Shown here piece after piece: positions 39,701 through 54,700 of a DNA stretch of 64,000 nt. Under the pieces are notes generated by a model. That model was not told the DNA's origin, did not search any database, and saw only the letters and a program-made list of their open reading frames with translations. The stretch is from the NCBI RefSeq assembly GCF_036370855.1, contig NC_088100.1:36902563-36966562 (forward strand), given 5' to 3'. Source of the DNA: Dromaius novaehollandiae. Its lineage: Eukaryota > Chordata > Aves > Casuariiformes > Dromaiidae. Both the position numbers and the translations under genes were made by a program. Every line of letters begins with the position of its first letter. Within the stretch, counting starts at the first letter, position 1.

Positions 39701-42700
39701 TCCTGTGGCACGGATCCAGTTTTCTGGCAAGACAAAGCTCCTGTGGTTTTCTTGGGGAATAATGGGCCGGCTTCTGCTGTGGCAGATGCTCTGAGCGTCA
39801 ATCAAACAACAAGGCATAATTTAATAGAATTTCTGATGTAAGTAACACTCTTGCTTCAGCTTACAGACTTGAATTAAATCACTTGTGGGAGGAGAAAATG
39901 CTACTTTGGGGCTAAAAATTTTCAGGGCATTTTGTTTGAATTTATGCAGGTGGCACATCCATGGCTGATAACTCATGCAGATGTCGTATGGAGAACTGCA
40001 AGGCTTCTGTCTGAAAAAGACAATTTATTTCCCTTCAGCATCTTAATTAATTTTATAAAAATAAAAAGAAGAGATTAGGATATGTGCGTTTGTAGGAGAA
40101 TTCTCATGGCGTCAACAGGGAAATGTTGGGGACCTGGTTAAATCTCAGTTCCAGTTGTTAAGCTTGTGTGCCATGTACAGACTACTGGAAGTCAGCAGAT
40201 TAAAATGGGTCCACGTATCCTGGTAAATGACCTGTGCCAGGGCAATGCCACTGGCTAGACTGTGAAGCTGTTAGCATGTACAGCTTCGGCCAAGGCGGTT
40301 TCATAGTCTCGTGAAAAACTCCTGGCCGTGATTTAGGTGTTACAGGGTGCAGGGACCATTCCCAACACGCAGGTTGCATACAGCCACCCTGGCTGAGAGG
40401 CTGGGGTTTTGGTATGGACTTGGCCAGAGCGTGCTGTTTGGCCCCAGGGCCAGAGGACAGGCCCTGGGCACTGTGTAAATCCCTAGTTACTCCAGACAGG
40501 GTTGCTGGTGAATATCGCAGCAGGGAACTGTAGTTGGTTTTAGCAGTGCTCCACTGTAAGGAGAGGCTCTCCCTCACACATGATTTTAGGTGTCTCTTTT
40601 CTGTTTGAACGAATACTTATTATTTGCATTAAGAAAATGTCAGTCTTCATCTCTTTTGGGCCTGTCTTGCAGCTTTTTTTATGGTGAAAGATGGAGCAAA
40701 AATATTTTTCTCTTTCACTTCTATTTTGACAGCAGAATTCCTCCTTGCAATCTTTTAGGGAGGCTATAAAAGGTATGTTGTCTTCAGTACCAGCAGTGAT
40801 GATGATGCAGTAATTTTGCTGCTGTTGATAATGTATTATTTGCACACAATTTTAGGAGCTGCCTTCTGTATGAAAAAGCGATCTTTTCACAATATGCCTA
40901 AAAATTAATATGGCATATGTAAGAAAAGAAAAAAGAGTAAGACACTGAGACACATACTTCTAAGCCATCTGCTTCTCAAGAAGACAACAAGCATTTTAAA
41001 GCTTTGTCTTTCCAGGTTCTGTCTAGGGATGGCTACCCTCTTATTTCAAGCCCCCCTTTATTACACCATTACCACCAAAAGCTGAATATTCTGTGGTGTG
41101 TTGAGGTGGACAAAATGGGTTGTGTGACAAGAACAACCAGCACGTGCACTTTAAAAATCCTCTGATTTCCAAATAGTATCTAGGTCATATGATACCCCCA
41201 GGCATGATTCATCCACCTGGGCTTTATGCCAATGAGCAACCGTGTGGATCTGACACCCCAGGAATACTGCAAAATTATTAAAGCTCTATTTTTTTCTTCA
41301 AATAATGCTGCTGATTATGGCTGTAAAAAACAAAACACAGCATATGATTTGTAGTTCCTTTCTGAAGGGAATAGTTTTATTATGTAGATGCAAGAGGTAC
41401 AGCATGGACTGAAGAGAACGCAGAGCAGATCTTGCTGAATGAGCACAGCTAGTTTTCCTCAGCCTTACAGGCTTTTTTTAAGGTTGCTATCTTGATATGA
41501 AAACCTACTGGGGACAGAGAAGAGGTAGCTTTTACTTGAGTGTATCTGCTTGAAGCCAGCTGTCAAGAGATGGCCTTACTTAGCTACCATGAGCTAAAAA
41601 TTGCCTGTGTTTTTCCTCCATTAAACTTTGTGTAAAGATGGTAATCTTTTTGAGGGGCAGAAACGCCATATACTTGGTACAAACCTTATGCAATTTTTTT
41701 GCAGTGAAGTTAATTATCAAGAGATGAGGTCATGCTTAATTTTAAGCATGTATGATGTATGGACAGACACTCTTAATTAAAGATTCAACACGTTGTGTTC
41801 AGAGAACCATGGGGCTGCATTTTTAAGATGTCTAGGTGCCTAGAGACGCAAAAAAGTGTGTAGCAGGGGTGTTTTTTTCAGAAGTACCAACATACTTGTC
41901 TCGGTGAATAGTAGGAGTAGATTCTTCTGGGACCTGCTAAGTTGCTTACCTTGCATTTCTTCATGCCTATATTCTTCCAAATGTAGCCTCTAGTGATTTT
42001 GAAAACCAGTTACCCCCTACTTCTTAGAGTCCCATACAGAGTAGAAATATCTTTAGAAAGCAAAGCCTGAAATTCCCATAGTGGAAATAATGAGACAGCC
42101 TTCTAGAAATGAAGTGAATAAGTGTAACCTTTGCCAATTTGTAAAGTAACAGCAGTATTTAACTTCTATGAACTTAAAACTGAAAAAATATCTTGTCTTC
42201 TGTCTTCCTGAGTTAGTGAGCTTCCCAGGGAGTGGGATGGGAGAGGAGGAATGTTTGTAAAGATGTCTTGGTTATGGTGGTCTTACTCTGATGTGTTTTT
42301 TTTTTCTTTCTTTCTTTCTTCTAGATAAAGAAGAGGCAACAAGATGTGGTGAGGTTTCTGGAAGCCAATCGTATTGAGTTTGAAGAGGTGGATATCACAA
42401 TGTCGGAGGAGAAAAGACAGTGGATGTATAAAAATATTCCTGAGGACAGGCAGCCTGCGCAAGGCAATCCACTGCCACCACAGATATTTAGTGATGATCG
42501 GTACTGTGGGGTAAGTAGCTATTATGGTTGTCAACTGACAGCATATTAGTGATGCACTGTTCGCCATCTAAAAAGTCCAGACTTGGTACAGAGCTTTCTC
42601 TAGTAGTGTCTGAATTAATGGTGACAGCTTGCAGGTAGCAGCTTGCAAGAGCAGGTAATTTTCATTAATGAAAATTCAGATCATTTATCTGTAAGTCCTA

Positions 42701-45700
42701 ATGTTGTTTTCAGCTAGTGGATTTCCCTTCACAGGAACAAGAATTGAAAATATCATGTATTTTGTGTACAACCTGTTGATGGTAAAGTCCTTCGTGAGTC
42801 CACCAGAATCTGAGGTTTCCTGGTTTTGGTGCTGCCTTGTTCTAATCCAAGCATAAAAATTCAGAAGGAAATCTTAGGCACAGTAAGTGAGAACACTGGC
42901 TAGACTGAGTTATACTGTCATTGTAATTAAGCTCCCTCTCTTGTGCTGTCATAGGGTTAATTGCATCTACACTCAGAGAACCTTTCTGCAGTCAAAGTCC
43001 CTAGGATAAATGAAGACTGCTCTTTGGAATGTAGAATAGTTTTATTTTTCCATAAAGAAAAGCAGCTTGAGAGTTGTCTTCCACTGCTGAAAGACTGCTA
43101 AGCATGAGAATCTGTGACTGACAGCAGATTGATGGATGGCAGACTTCTCTGCTCGTGTATGTAAGCTGTAATATTTTCTCTATCCACTAGTGCAAGCTGA
43201 GGTGCTAGCCTTTGACTGATGTGTTAAGAATGGCACCATATGAATGTTTTATTCTCCCACTTAGCCAGTATGGTCTGCTGCAGGCCTGAATCTCTGGAAC
43301 TGTCATAGTCTGGGAGTATCTTCCGTGAACTTAGACACATCCTTGAGCAAAATATTGTAAAAAGATGACAGCTGAGGCTTCATCGCCTTGCTGCATCCTT
43401 TCATACTTTAGCCTTGTGACTTGCACATCCTATGGGAGGCAGGTGTGGGGTACCTGTTAGACTGGCTCATGGGAGAAGGGGATGTTTGATGTGCCATGGG
43501 AGAAGGGGATGTTTGATGTGCCACCCTGGATGCGTCAGGAAGTGAGTAGCTAACGCTTGTATGTGAATTCAGTAGGAGGATGAGATGGGAAGGAGTGTCT
43601 CTGGTTATAATAGCTGGATCAGATAGATATGGATATTGTGTAGGTTACTGATTGCAGTATGGTGGAGAGACGCCCAAGCTGGTTTTAAGTGAGGTAACAC
43701 AAGTACTGGAAGCTCTCTGCTAGCTCACTTAGCCTGCAAAGAATTTATCCCAAGGGGTACCTTAGCCCCCCAGGGTTAGTGGTACTGCAGCTAGGCTGCT
43801 TCTGTTTGATGGAGCATTCAGATTTGCTGAGAGCCTATAAACTGCACTGCAGTGGTTAGCTTCGTGTAGAAAGTGCACAAAAGGTGATTCGGGTTCCTTT
43901 GCAACAAATGGGTAGGGTATGTTGCAACAGCTGACTGGCTTTTTGAGGCAAGGTAGTTAACATCCCTCCCATATGTTTTGTATTGATTTTACTTGTTTAC
44001 CTCCTATGTGAGCTATAAAACTCTTATCTTCCTACTTCAGGGTGACAAGTGTCCATTAAGGAAATGGATCTGGGATGTGGAAGGAATTTTGATCCACATT
44101 TTCGGAGCATCCCCTCACTTAAAAACAACACCACTTCCATTGTTCTGTGTAATTTTAGCTCACCTGGGAAACATGATGTTTGAGCTGCTATTTCTTACAG
44201 CATTCCTTTCTACATTTTTTCAGCTTTCCTTTATAGTATGTTTTAACCCAGTCTTAGAAAAACTGTTAATTGCTGTTTGGAATTAGCAAGGCAGAAGATG
44301 TCATGCAACACACAGATGATCTCATTAATCTGTCTGCTTAGCTGATAGCTGTTTTGGTTGAGCAGAGGTAATCCTATTACAAGACCTCACTGTCAGTGTG
44401 AACATCTTTAAAGAACAAACATACTTTGAGAAGAAACTATGCATTTTCTAGGATGAAGGAATAAGTATGTGCAGTAACTTTCATCAGTTATCCTGCTGGC
44501 ATTAGTTAATGAGATTCTTAGGTAATAGAGTGGAGACAAAACATTAGGCAGGAGGCAAAGGAGGTCAGCTCGGGAAAGGGGGGTAGAATATTGCAAAGGA
44601 GTTAAATGAAGTAAGCAGACATTGCACATGTCTTTTCCTCTTGTGATTTCACATTGAGGTCTTTCATATGTTTGTCTTGACACAAATATATTTTTAAAAA
44701 ATCATTATTAAATAACTTTAAAATACCTGGAGTTTTCTGTCAATTGAATTAGTGAAAATTGTACCTTCTGGTTCCTGATTTGTGTCCAGGCAATTTCTAA
44801 ATCCAATTTGCTCTGTTCACAAAGGACTGTCTGTTTTTCTGACTGCCAGTTCTGCAGTCTCACCATGTTACCAGGAAACTACCTATATACTCATTCTGGC
44901 TTATGCATTATTACTGACAATACAAATTGGTCAGATCCTTTGTTGTTTCTCCAACTATATTAAGGCTAGACAAGGAAAAGCAAAATAGGTGCACTTTTTA
45001 TTTTGTTCATGTTATTTCAAGAGAGAGTCACATAAATATGACATACAAGCCATAATAGGCTCTATTTTGTGCTCAAAGCCATACTATTTTTTTGTGTTAG
45101 GGAAAGCATTAATAGCTGGTTTTTTTCCCCCCTCCATCTCTTCCTTAGTAGAAAACTTCAGCAATGTGCTCAAGGGTATTACCCGAGAATAAATTTTTCT
45201 GGCTAGAAAATTATCCTTTGAATAGACCACTTTTCAGAATGTAACTGCACGTTAGAAGAAGTTCGTCTTCAGTCTTTTCCTTAAACATCCAGAACAGGTT
45301 GGTTTCAGCAATTTGATTTTGTGATAGCTTGTATTAGGGAGAAAAAGGTAAAAAAAGATGACTAATGCTTACTGGCTCACAAAACAAAATATCTTGTACC
45401 TCAGGAGGAGGGATCCTCCTGATATCAAAAGACAACTCCATGTCTTGATGCATGAGCGAGACCTTGAAATTTGGTCTGAGTTGATGTAATCGCACATGTC
45501 ATCATTAATCTGTCTTGTCCTTTTGTCAGTCTTTGGAGATCTACTCCCCAATTTTTCAGTAGCAAGTTCTGCTAATGGGATTTTGAAATACAGTGCTCAG
45601 CAAGAACCATTTTTACTTCCTGTTAACAAGATAGAGAAGAGCTGTGATCCCAGAAGAACACAAATCATTTAGCTGATAGTTCAGTGTTGTGTGATAGCAG

Positions 45701-48700
45701 CAACACTATGATAATTTACATATTTTTATGTCTTTGCAATCTGTTGTTTCATCTTAGTGACATTGCTATAACATTGTAAGCATGTGAGGAAAGAGTCCAC
45801 ATTTCAGAAAAATTGGATGCGTGAACCTGCTCAGTTAATTTACAATGGTGTAAATCTGAAATTATCACAGTGATCTTGCTCTAGTTAGTGCTATGTAAGA
45901 GTAAGGAAATTTCAGTGCATAGTGCATGTTCCAGCAAGGAACTCCTGCACACTGCATAAAGAAAAGTAAAATTGAGATACTTTGGAAAAGACAAGAGAGC
46001 ATAGAGCCATTTTCCTCAGTAGGAGCTAGCTAATATTTTAAAATTCTGATGGAATTTTTATTTAACTGACAATCTAAAGGTTTTTGATTCAGGAATTTTC
46101 CAATTTGTAGGGATGATATAGCATCAGATAAAGGGCTGTAAATGAGACCTTCAGTTAATGCTTTGTATCTTTCATATAGTAGTTTTGTCACTTCCTGCTA
46201 CAGCTAAAGGCAACTGTAAGCTGTTTTCTGTCCTCTACTTAGATCATTGTAAAGTAACTAAAATTTAGATAGCTTTTTGTAAAACGGTTTCAGCATTTAA
46301 TGAAATCGGTGGTAAGTCATCAGTCTCTGAATTGATGAAGACAGATGTTTTAGAGTCAGGATGACATTTGGCGCTTCTGTTGTGGATCATGTTTTAAATC
46401 CTTTCTCTAAGAGATTGTCGTTGTGCTTATTTGGACAAAAAATGTCCTTATTAGGTAGGCCAGTCTGTATTCACCACTGCTTTAACTACTGAGATACTGT
46501 CTTGAAGAACTGCATTATTCTGTTGACTGTCTGCCACTCAGCTATTATAGATTTGTCAGCCTGGGATGGTACAAAAGCCTACAATGACTAGATTTTAAGC
46601 CTTTTTCTTTCTTTGCAGAAGCTGTCTATGTGGCCTACTGACAGCAGGATTCTTGTTATTTCCCTTACTAGAGTGTAAATTGACATTTTAGGGTCATATT
46701 AAATGTTTGTCTGTATCATTTTCTCGAATGAATTTTACTTGAGTCCTTGTGTACAGTAATGGAGGACAGAAAATATTGTTTTTGTGGGAAGATGAAGATT
46801 GTATTTGGTTTTCTAAGTTTTCACTGTCTAAACCCTTTGCTTTCAAGGTCACAGAAAATTTTCTGAATGCTCTGCTTCCCATTGTGGATTTGTTTGCACC
46901 CAGTCACATCAGTGATTTTGCATATAAGTTATTCAGATTATTCTAAAGAATTGCAGGTAGGATACACTGTAGTACAAACTATTCAGTATTCTACAGGTTA
47001 TAAACACTATTTAAAATAATAATTACTTATCTTGCTTACTGTTACGCTTTTTATCAAGACCCTGGAAAATCCAGGTAGATGGAAAGATCACTGCAGATTA
47101 GTACGTTAGGGCTAGGTTCACAAAGGGACTGTGGCACGATGCCAAGCACTGATACGTGTAGATTTTGTGCATGTGGCTTCCAGAGTGGAATTTGCAGCCC
47201 CAAGGTAGGGCTCCAGCTTCTTTACACAGTAGGTGAGAAGTCATAGATACGTATATCTAAACAGGATTCACAGCAGCCAGAACATTTAACACGTAGAGCT
47301 CTTAAAGCATCAAGCAAGAAATTCTGGAAAATTGGTGTCTGAAACTGGGCCTATGCCTCATACATCCCTCTCCTGCTATATCTGAAATCTCCACAACTGA
47401 GTACATGACCCATCTTGGACTAGAAGTGAATCCTGCATCTTTTAGAAGGCTGGAAATCTCCAGTTCTCAGTGACACAGCACTCTAATTTTAACCTTACAA
47501 AACTGCAAGTTAACACTTTGAAGCAGTGCAAGTTTTATATGTAGAAAGTTTGCCACTGATGTGGGATTGCCTGAAATTTAGGCCAACTAAAATTCAAAGC
47601 CTGTTTTCAGGTGGGAGTTTGAACTGAGGAACAAATATTTACATAGCAGGCTGACTTCTTTTTTTTTCTTTCTTTCTTGGAAGCTGCTCAGATGGTTTAG
47701 AGTGTTACGGTAAGCCCTGGTAGATTGCCTAGTGGGCAGAGCAGTAGACACAAAGGTATCTGATATTTATTGTCTTTCCCTGAAATGTAATATATAGATA
47801 TCAACTCCATCAAAACTGCAAAGGCCTATAGACAAGGCAGGAGCAAAACAGACTGCTGAAAGGGGTGCAGTGTTCTTAAGAAACTATTCAGTACACAGGC
47901 AATTGCTGTGGCACTGATTCCTCTACCCTGTGAAATATCAGTCTCCTTTGTTGTTGTTTTTTTTTAAAGATCATGAAAAGATTCACACACCTTTCTTAAA
48001 GAAAAGGATGTATTTTTTTCTTCTTTTTTGTGTGTGTCAAATGACAAGTCAGTAATAAGAGAAAGAAGAAGCAAAAGAGGACTTAAGAAAGCTGGTTAGC
48101 GCCCACCTCAGTGTCTGCCCTGACCTGTTAGGGGGGCGTTTGGCACAGTTATTGAGCCTAGTTAGAGATGACGCAGAGTTTGAACTCCGTCTCTAGATCC
48201 TCAGGCAACATGGCAATAGTTCACCTTAGCATGCTGGCTGTAACATGTAACATCAGGAGCTAGAGCTAAACTGGTGAGACTAAACTGGTATTCAGCAAGT
48301 CTGCATTCAATTCCCTGCACCTTTGGAGATGTCTCATACAACTCACTTAGCATCTTGGTGGTCCAGTTCTGTCTTCAGGAAAGAGGTAACCTCACCAGAT
48401 GGAAGTTAATTGCTCGGAGATCATATAATGGCTATTCAGATAAATGATTGATGATGCTGAAACTTTCTTGATTATAAGACCCCTCCGCCCAAAAGTTTTC
48501 CATCCAAGAGACAGTTCCCTGCATGGTCAATTTGAGCTGTTCGTTTGAAATTGTTCTTTGCTGCCTTCCGCAGCTGCTTACATGTAGTTCATGGATCCCA
48601 GGCATCCGCACACCCCAGGTGGAACGTGAGTGAGTTAGGGTCAGTGACACAGCACCGTTTACCTTCCTAATTAGGCTGTCTCTCACACAAGAGATATAGA

Positions 48701-51700
48701 AGGCAGAGCTGTCATTGGAAAGGCAACTCCTGCCCATGCCTCTTCTCCATGTTGGCAGGATTCTGCTCAGCCCGTTCATGGGGTACATACAGTTGTAACT
48801 TATAGGCTATATCTGTGCTTTTGCCTTCCACTTCTTCACTGTTTGTCCAGGGCCTGAGGCAAAGAACTTCAGTTCTGTGTAACATGTACTTCATTAAGGG
48901 GGGTATGGGACTAGAGGTAGAGTAGCCAGCCTACCCAGTGTTAGAGCTTAAGAAAATAGAAACTCAGCTATTCAGTAAAAATAAAACAATCCAAGAATTT
49001 TGCCCTCCCCAGAACAGTTAGAATTGGTATCAGTAATGCGTTAGTGCTGCCGTTCAACTCGTAGTGGAGAGAGTACCTTCCTGCTGAGCACCATCGTTTG
49101 TATTTGGTCTCTTTCCTTTTTGCTTTTTAGACTTCATGAAATAGCTGTTTCAAGGTGAAGTAGCAGGTATTTTAACTCTGAGAATCTACTCAGTTTTTTG
49201 CAGTCTGACTCGCTTTGTAATTGCTCAATGTATCTTATTTTCCTTCCTGCATGAGAGCCCAGGACTGGGAGATATATATGTTGCTGCTGCCTCTCGCACC
49301 CTCTTGTAACTAAGCAAGCTTGTTCCAACAAAGGGACTCAGTCTTACAATTTTAACTCTAGACTTTTTTGATTAACAAATTGGATGTGGGAAAAGCTCTC
49401 ATATCCAGTCAACCATCCTACCACTTAAAGATGAAAGTTGTGAAGGGCTTGATACATCTCTGGAGATAGCTTACTCTGGCGACACTGTAGTTCCTAAATA
49501 AAATAATGTAGGGTGTATATGTATTTTAAAATGGTTAAAGACCACCAGTATAAAATTAATATGACACTATAACAGACTAGTAGTAAGTACTGCAAATTCT
49601 TGATTTGTATCTTTATTACGTTAATGTTCTGCAAGATTTGTGAATAATCATTAAATGCGACGTAAGTTACTAATAATTTTGTTTGGGATCCAAATTCTCC
49701 TTTGCATGGAATGGAAACTCCATGTTGTTCCATACCTTCTTGGGGAGAGGGAATTTAGTCTTGAAGGGGTTGTGACTACTTCAGTTAAATGGGGTTTTAT
49801 AAAGGGCCTAGTCTATTAAAATATACTGAGGAAAGGATAAGAAAGCTTATTAAGTGACAGAAGTACTTGAGAGTACATAGTATTGCACAGGATATGGATG
49901 TAGCAGCATATTAGAGCAATATCTAGAGAAGGTCGTGGTTGTTTCAGGGAGAGACCAGGTGAAATAAGTAATTTGGTGCACATCATGCTAATGTGATTGC
50001 CTTCTAAGAACCACTTTCAAGGTTCAGCAAATTTCTAGTCCATTTGAAAGTAAAAATGGTGTTACTCTAGTACAGTGCCATTACAATTAGTATGGCTTTT
50101 TTCTTTAAAACCTTCCCATTTCTGTTCTGTTAAAGAACCGCAGAAAAACAAAGGAAGGGTTGGAAGGTGATCCTGCTAACATCCAATTCCAAACAAATGG
50201 AAGGGGGAACCCCCGTTTTCATTACGTGCTATGAGATACCACCTAATATTGTTATGCGTATAGTGTTCTAAGACAAAAAGGCAACTCAAGTGGTTGTCAT
50301 GTCCTTGTAAAGTTATAGCTGCCTTAAAACATGCCCAAGTTAAAACACGTGTTTGCAGAGCTTCTGTGCAGCATGGTTAATGTGTGTTTTTCAGCCCTGG
50401 TTAGCTATAGAAGGAGGAGTGCTGTAGTTAACTCCCTCATGTTTCAACCACTCCCTCTTCTCAAACTCCGATCCTGGTCTCATTTGATAAAATTCTTACC
50501 CAAGCAACTTAACTCATAAAATAACGTGCTGAGCTGGAAGGTGCACAGCAGTGGGGCCCCTGTTGTCCCCTGATTCTGGCACTGCCTTCCACCCAGCATT
50601 CGCCTGCCCCCAGCGGGGCGCTGTGCCAGTTTGAAGTCCTTCACGCTTGACTGTGGGAAGCCCTTTTGCACTGGGCTCCCTGTCGGAGACGTGAGGGATA
50701 TCGGCTCTTGGATATTTGATGTCTTTGTACCCTGCCATTGAGTTACCGGCAAGCATCCCGTCAGCTGTAGTTTGGCATGTGCTGTCCAAGGCAACAGGAC
50801 GGTCCCTGACATCTGCCTCCCTTGCATTAGAGCCTCTGTTTTTGGAGCCCGTCGCTAGAGATTAGCAAAATACACACCTAGCCCTTACGAGGGAGTAGCA
50901 GGTTGCTCTGCAGAGTCCGTGATATAAGCTCTTTAGAAATCCTGTCCAGAAATCCTGTCAGAAGGTAGCTAATTGAAAACTGCACCATGTTTAGACTGGT
51001 CTGTCTGCATGCGTATTTATGTAATATTAAAACATGGCTCACACGCAGGCACACGCACTCGTTCTCCGAGGAGAGCTGTGCTGAGTAAGAGCCTCCCATT
51101 GTAATCCTGATCAGATCAATGAATGAATGTCACCTGTCCCAGAGAACCAAAGTGCCCTTTTCAGGAAGGACGCTAACACCTCATTCTCAGTGGCATACAG
51201 TATTAAGTCGGTCAGGAGCAGAGTGCTGATTCAGTTCATTTAAATTATAAGTCCCCCATGATTGCTTGTAAGAGCAATTACCTTGTGCCTTTTGTAGGAA
51301 TGGAGAGATCATAATCATATTTAATAAATGATTACCAAAGAGAAACAATTTCTGATAGCATGGCAATAGACTTTTCTTTATGCGATGTCTGATAATTAAT
51401 ATATTTTAAAATATCCATATAAAAAGTGATGTAAGCTATATTTGGGCAAGCTACTTGTTTTTCTGCTTCTTGGTATGGCAAGGTGAACACCCGATCAGCA
51501 ATAAACATTTGTTTGAGATGTTTAGCAAGCTCTTTCTCTCTTTGCAAACTAAAAGCAACATAGCCAGTTTTCTCTTTTGAAGAAACTTATTGGGAGGAGT
51601 TTTGTTCATAGTTACTGTCTTTGAAACTTCATAAAAGATAGTATTTTCCTGCTCTCAGTTGCAGTAATGGATGGACAGTATCTATATAATTGCTAACTGG

Positions 51701-54700
51701 TAAATGGAATCTACTCTGTTTAATATTATACTTTACTACTTACCCAATGCCATAATTTTTGTGTATGTCTCTTGAAGCACAAATTGTTTTTTATGCTGAT
51801 CTGTAATATTGCCAGTTTTAACTTTGGTGTGCAGAAAATAGGTTCTCCCAACAGTGACAGTGTTTATTTAAACAAGCTTCAGTGTACCTACTTAACAACC
51901 TGAGCCAAATTAATTATGGCTTTGTCTGTAATCACATCACTACAGTGATTTGATCTCCCAGCACTAGGAAAACAGCACACTTCAGGCATGCACATCACAT
52001 TCGGCATACGGCTACCACTGTAGCCATGCTGAGCTGTGTGAACGGGGTATAGCAGTGGCTGCAGAGAGAGGAGAGCCTCCCTGGAAGTGGAATTTTGGAG
52101 GAGGAGAGAATTCCCACAGCCAACAGCTTTCCTACCGGAGCAGAAGGGTGTAAAACCCACAAAATGCCAGAATGATGTGTGTCATTATGAAGAATTAAAT
52201 CCAGATTTTCTGACTGCTAGTTCACTGTCTCAAGGACAAGGCTGCTCTTACTTCAATATAGCATTTAGGCAGTGGCTTGTAGTTGGGATTTCTGGATAAT
52301 CTAGACATTAAGAGAATTCTGCCTTTGATTAATCTGTCTTTAAAGAAGTGTGAAGCAACCACTGCACCTCTTAGTTGGAAGGTCACTGGAAGGACTCAGA
52401 TTTTGAAAACAAAGCTATAAAGTTTGAGGCTTGCATTTTTTCTTTTTTGTTTTTTTTTGCTACTAGCACACTAAATGGACAATTGCACTTGACTTTGCTG
52501 ATTATTTTAAAACTTTGCATAACATATAACCTAGGATAACACAAGTGGCCTTAGTATGTGAGACTGAAGGTCCATCTAGCCCAGATTGTCTCAGCAGTGG
52601 TCATAAGCATCTGCCTATGAAAGACTACGAGCAAGACAAGTAGCTTTACCACCTCCCTCCCATCTCCCATCTGGGGTTACTTTGCTCCTGAAGACTACAG
52701 TCTTCCTCTCTGTTCTGGCTGAGAATCACTCAAGCCATTAATTTTAATGGTGAGAAGCCAGGGCTAAAGCAGTCAGATGCCTAGTAGCCTATTAAGAAGC
52801 ATTTTCTGACTTGAAATAGCTTTTAACTTACCTTATTTTCACTCCTGTCACTTCTCTATCCCCTCAAATCATCTTGAGCTATATCTTTTCTCCTCATTGG
52901 TATTTGTTGTTCTCTGCAGCCTTTCGTACCCTTGTCTTCTTGATGTATCACCTGTGCTTTGTGGCTTTTCAAGTTTTCCTGAGGGATTGAGCGTCTCTGC
53001 CTCAGTGATGATTCATATGCACTGTCTCTATGTCCATTTTGTTTTATTAGCTTTAATTGCTTACTGATATTGCCAGAATTTTATATGTTAATAGCATGTA
53101 ATTAGCAGCTCTGGAAAGCATCAAAGATCATAATTTAAAGGGATACAGTCCTGTATTTTTGTATATTTTTAGGTTAACAGCTGCTTTCTGAATGCCTCCA
53201 GGGAGGCAGTGGGAGCCACCTCCTTGCAAAAAGGCAAGATACTGCTGCTCAGCTGATCCCAGCTGGCTTGGTAGAGCTGCCTGGCACAGTGGCAAGGGAA
53301 TTGTAGTAACTTGCCACCTGCAGTGAAGTCTGATGCAGGAACAGGGAGCCAAAAAGAGCTGATGGTGGCCTCCTTCCTCTGTGGGACGCAGGGTGTCCCG
53401 CAGAGCTTTTTCAAGTGGGACCTGCTGGCTTGCAAGCGACTTGGGCTCTTGCCTGTGGTTGAAGCTCTCAGCTTCCTCTGAGCTTCACACCATTTTCCTT
53501 CTTCAAGCTCTGCATCTATTGCTGATAGCACTAGGATGCTTTACGTAGCACTAGTGTCTTTACATACGGCCCAAACCTGTGCAGGCCTTCTCTCCTTGTA
53601 AAGGTAAGGTCAAAGGTGGGATGTTTTTGGAACATGTCTTATCTTGCATGTATTACTGGGAAAGTCAGGGTTGCCAGCTTTGAACTCCTACTCCATCCTG
53701 AAGCAAAACTGAAGAGTGCTTGAGGTTATGTTTCTCAAAAATCGCTTAAGAAAATACCATGCTAAAGGGATTTCTTTCAACTTTTATAGGATTATTATAC
53801 TTTTTTAAACTTTTTTTAAACACTTCAGTATTTTGGGATGCTTTGTTTTTATTGCAGAAATTGGTAGGAAAACTTTCCTATTTAAATTTTTTTTGCTGCT
53901 TTATCTAAAAGCACAATGCTTCCTTTCTACCTCTCCCTCACAGCATGGAAGTGTCAATAGCATTTTAATATGTTTTGCAATACACATATTTTAAAGCACT
54001 GGGGAACTTGCTTCTGGCTGATAATTTCGTGTGGGTGTAAGTATTCTCCTCTTTGTAAAATAAATGAATCCACTGATCTTTATGCTCTTTTAAACACACA
54101 GTTACCTAGTTTAGCTCATTGTTTAACCTTTACGATTCTTTCGGTGAGTGAATCCAGATTTGATAGTCTGCAAAAATGTGGAGAAAATGTATTAAATCAG
54201 GCTTGAGCATTTATGGAAGTAAAAATTAGCACTTGCAGAAAGCTTGTGATGATTAGGTCTTAAATTACTTTACAGAGGTTAGGGTAAACGGATTTTCACA
54301 GATGTTGAAGAGTCGCAAAGTCATTGTCAGAGCCAGGAATGCAGCACTGTTTCCTATGACACTGTTTTCAGGTGAGGGATCCTTGCCCATCCTGATTTTC
54401 TTTCAGATTTATTAACCAAGTGATGGTTTTAGCGCTAATAGAAGCACTGAGATGAAGACACTCCAAGAGAACCCCAGGGCCTGAGAACGGATGAGAGGTG
54501 ATGGCTCACCCCGGCAAACCAGGAGTCGCCTCCTGGGCAAAGCGTTGAGGCCAGCAGTTCTCTGGCGCCTCTGAAAACTGTGTTAGGAGGGAAAGGTGCT
54601 CTTGGTGGGGAAGGAAAGTGATGTCTGCCTCGTGCTGTGCTGCTGCAGAAACACTCCTGGTAGCTGCCTGCCTGCGGGTTAGCTGCTGACAGGAGTTGTA

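Larger units (their letters stand above)
18764..42324 (+). other. SH3BGRL2: SH3BGRL2 intron 1 (about 23.6 kb)
   Basis: GT-AG intron in phase 0. The first 300 bases are the tail of the CpG island. The rest is AT-rich with an L3/CR1-like relic (about 24590-25290), homopolymer runs (T22 at 22467, C15 at 23872) and a TA/CA microsatellite (about 29865-29974). Open frames of up to 160 codons, such as 39359-39841, resemble no family I recognise and look like chance. I see no nested gene or structural RNA. Confidence 0.8.

Noticed and set aside
39359..39841. 160-codon open frame on the plus strand in intron 1
   Set aside because: No recognisable domain or family, no supported splice sites, and an overlapping antisense frame. 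Among 64 kb in six frames one such length can occur by chance. A protein search with a strong avian hit would reverse this.
42346..42549. Separate 67-codon open frame starting within exon 2
   Set aside because: It is the exon 2 frame read into intron 2; the first ATG-like methionine is a misreading of the split valine context (GTG at 42346). It is not an independent gene.
50135..50215. Possible antisense CR1 3' tail ('gggttggaaggtgatcc')
   Set aside because: Only a short resemblance to the CR1 end with no continuation into the CR1 3' UTR.
53169..53531. 120-codon minus-strand open frame in intron 2
   Set aside because: No recognisable domain, and it overlaps another frame on the same strand. 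Treated as chance.
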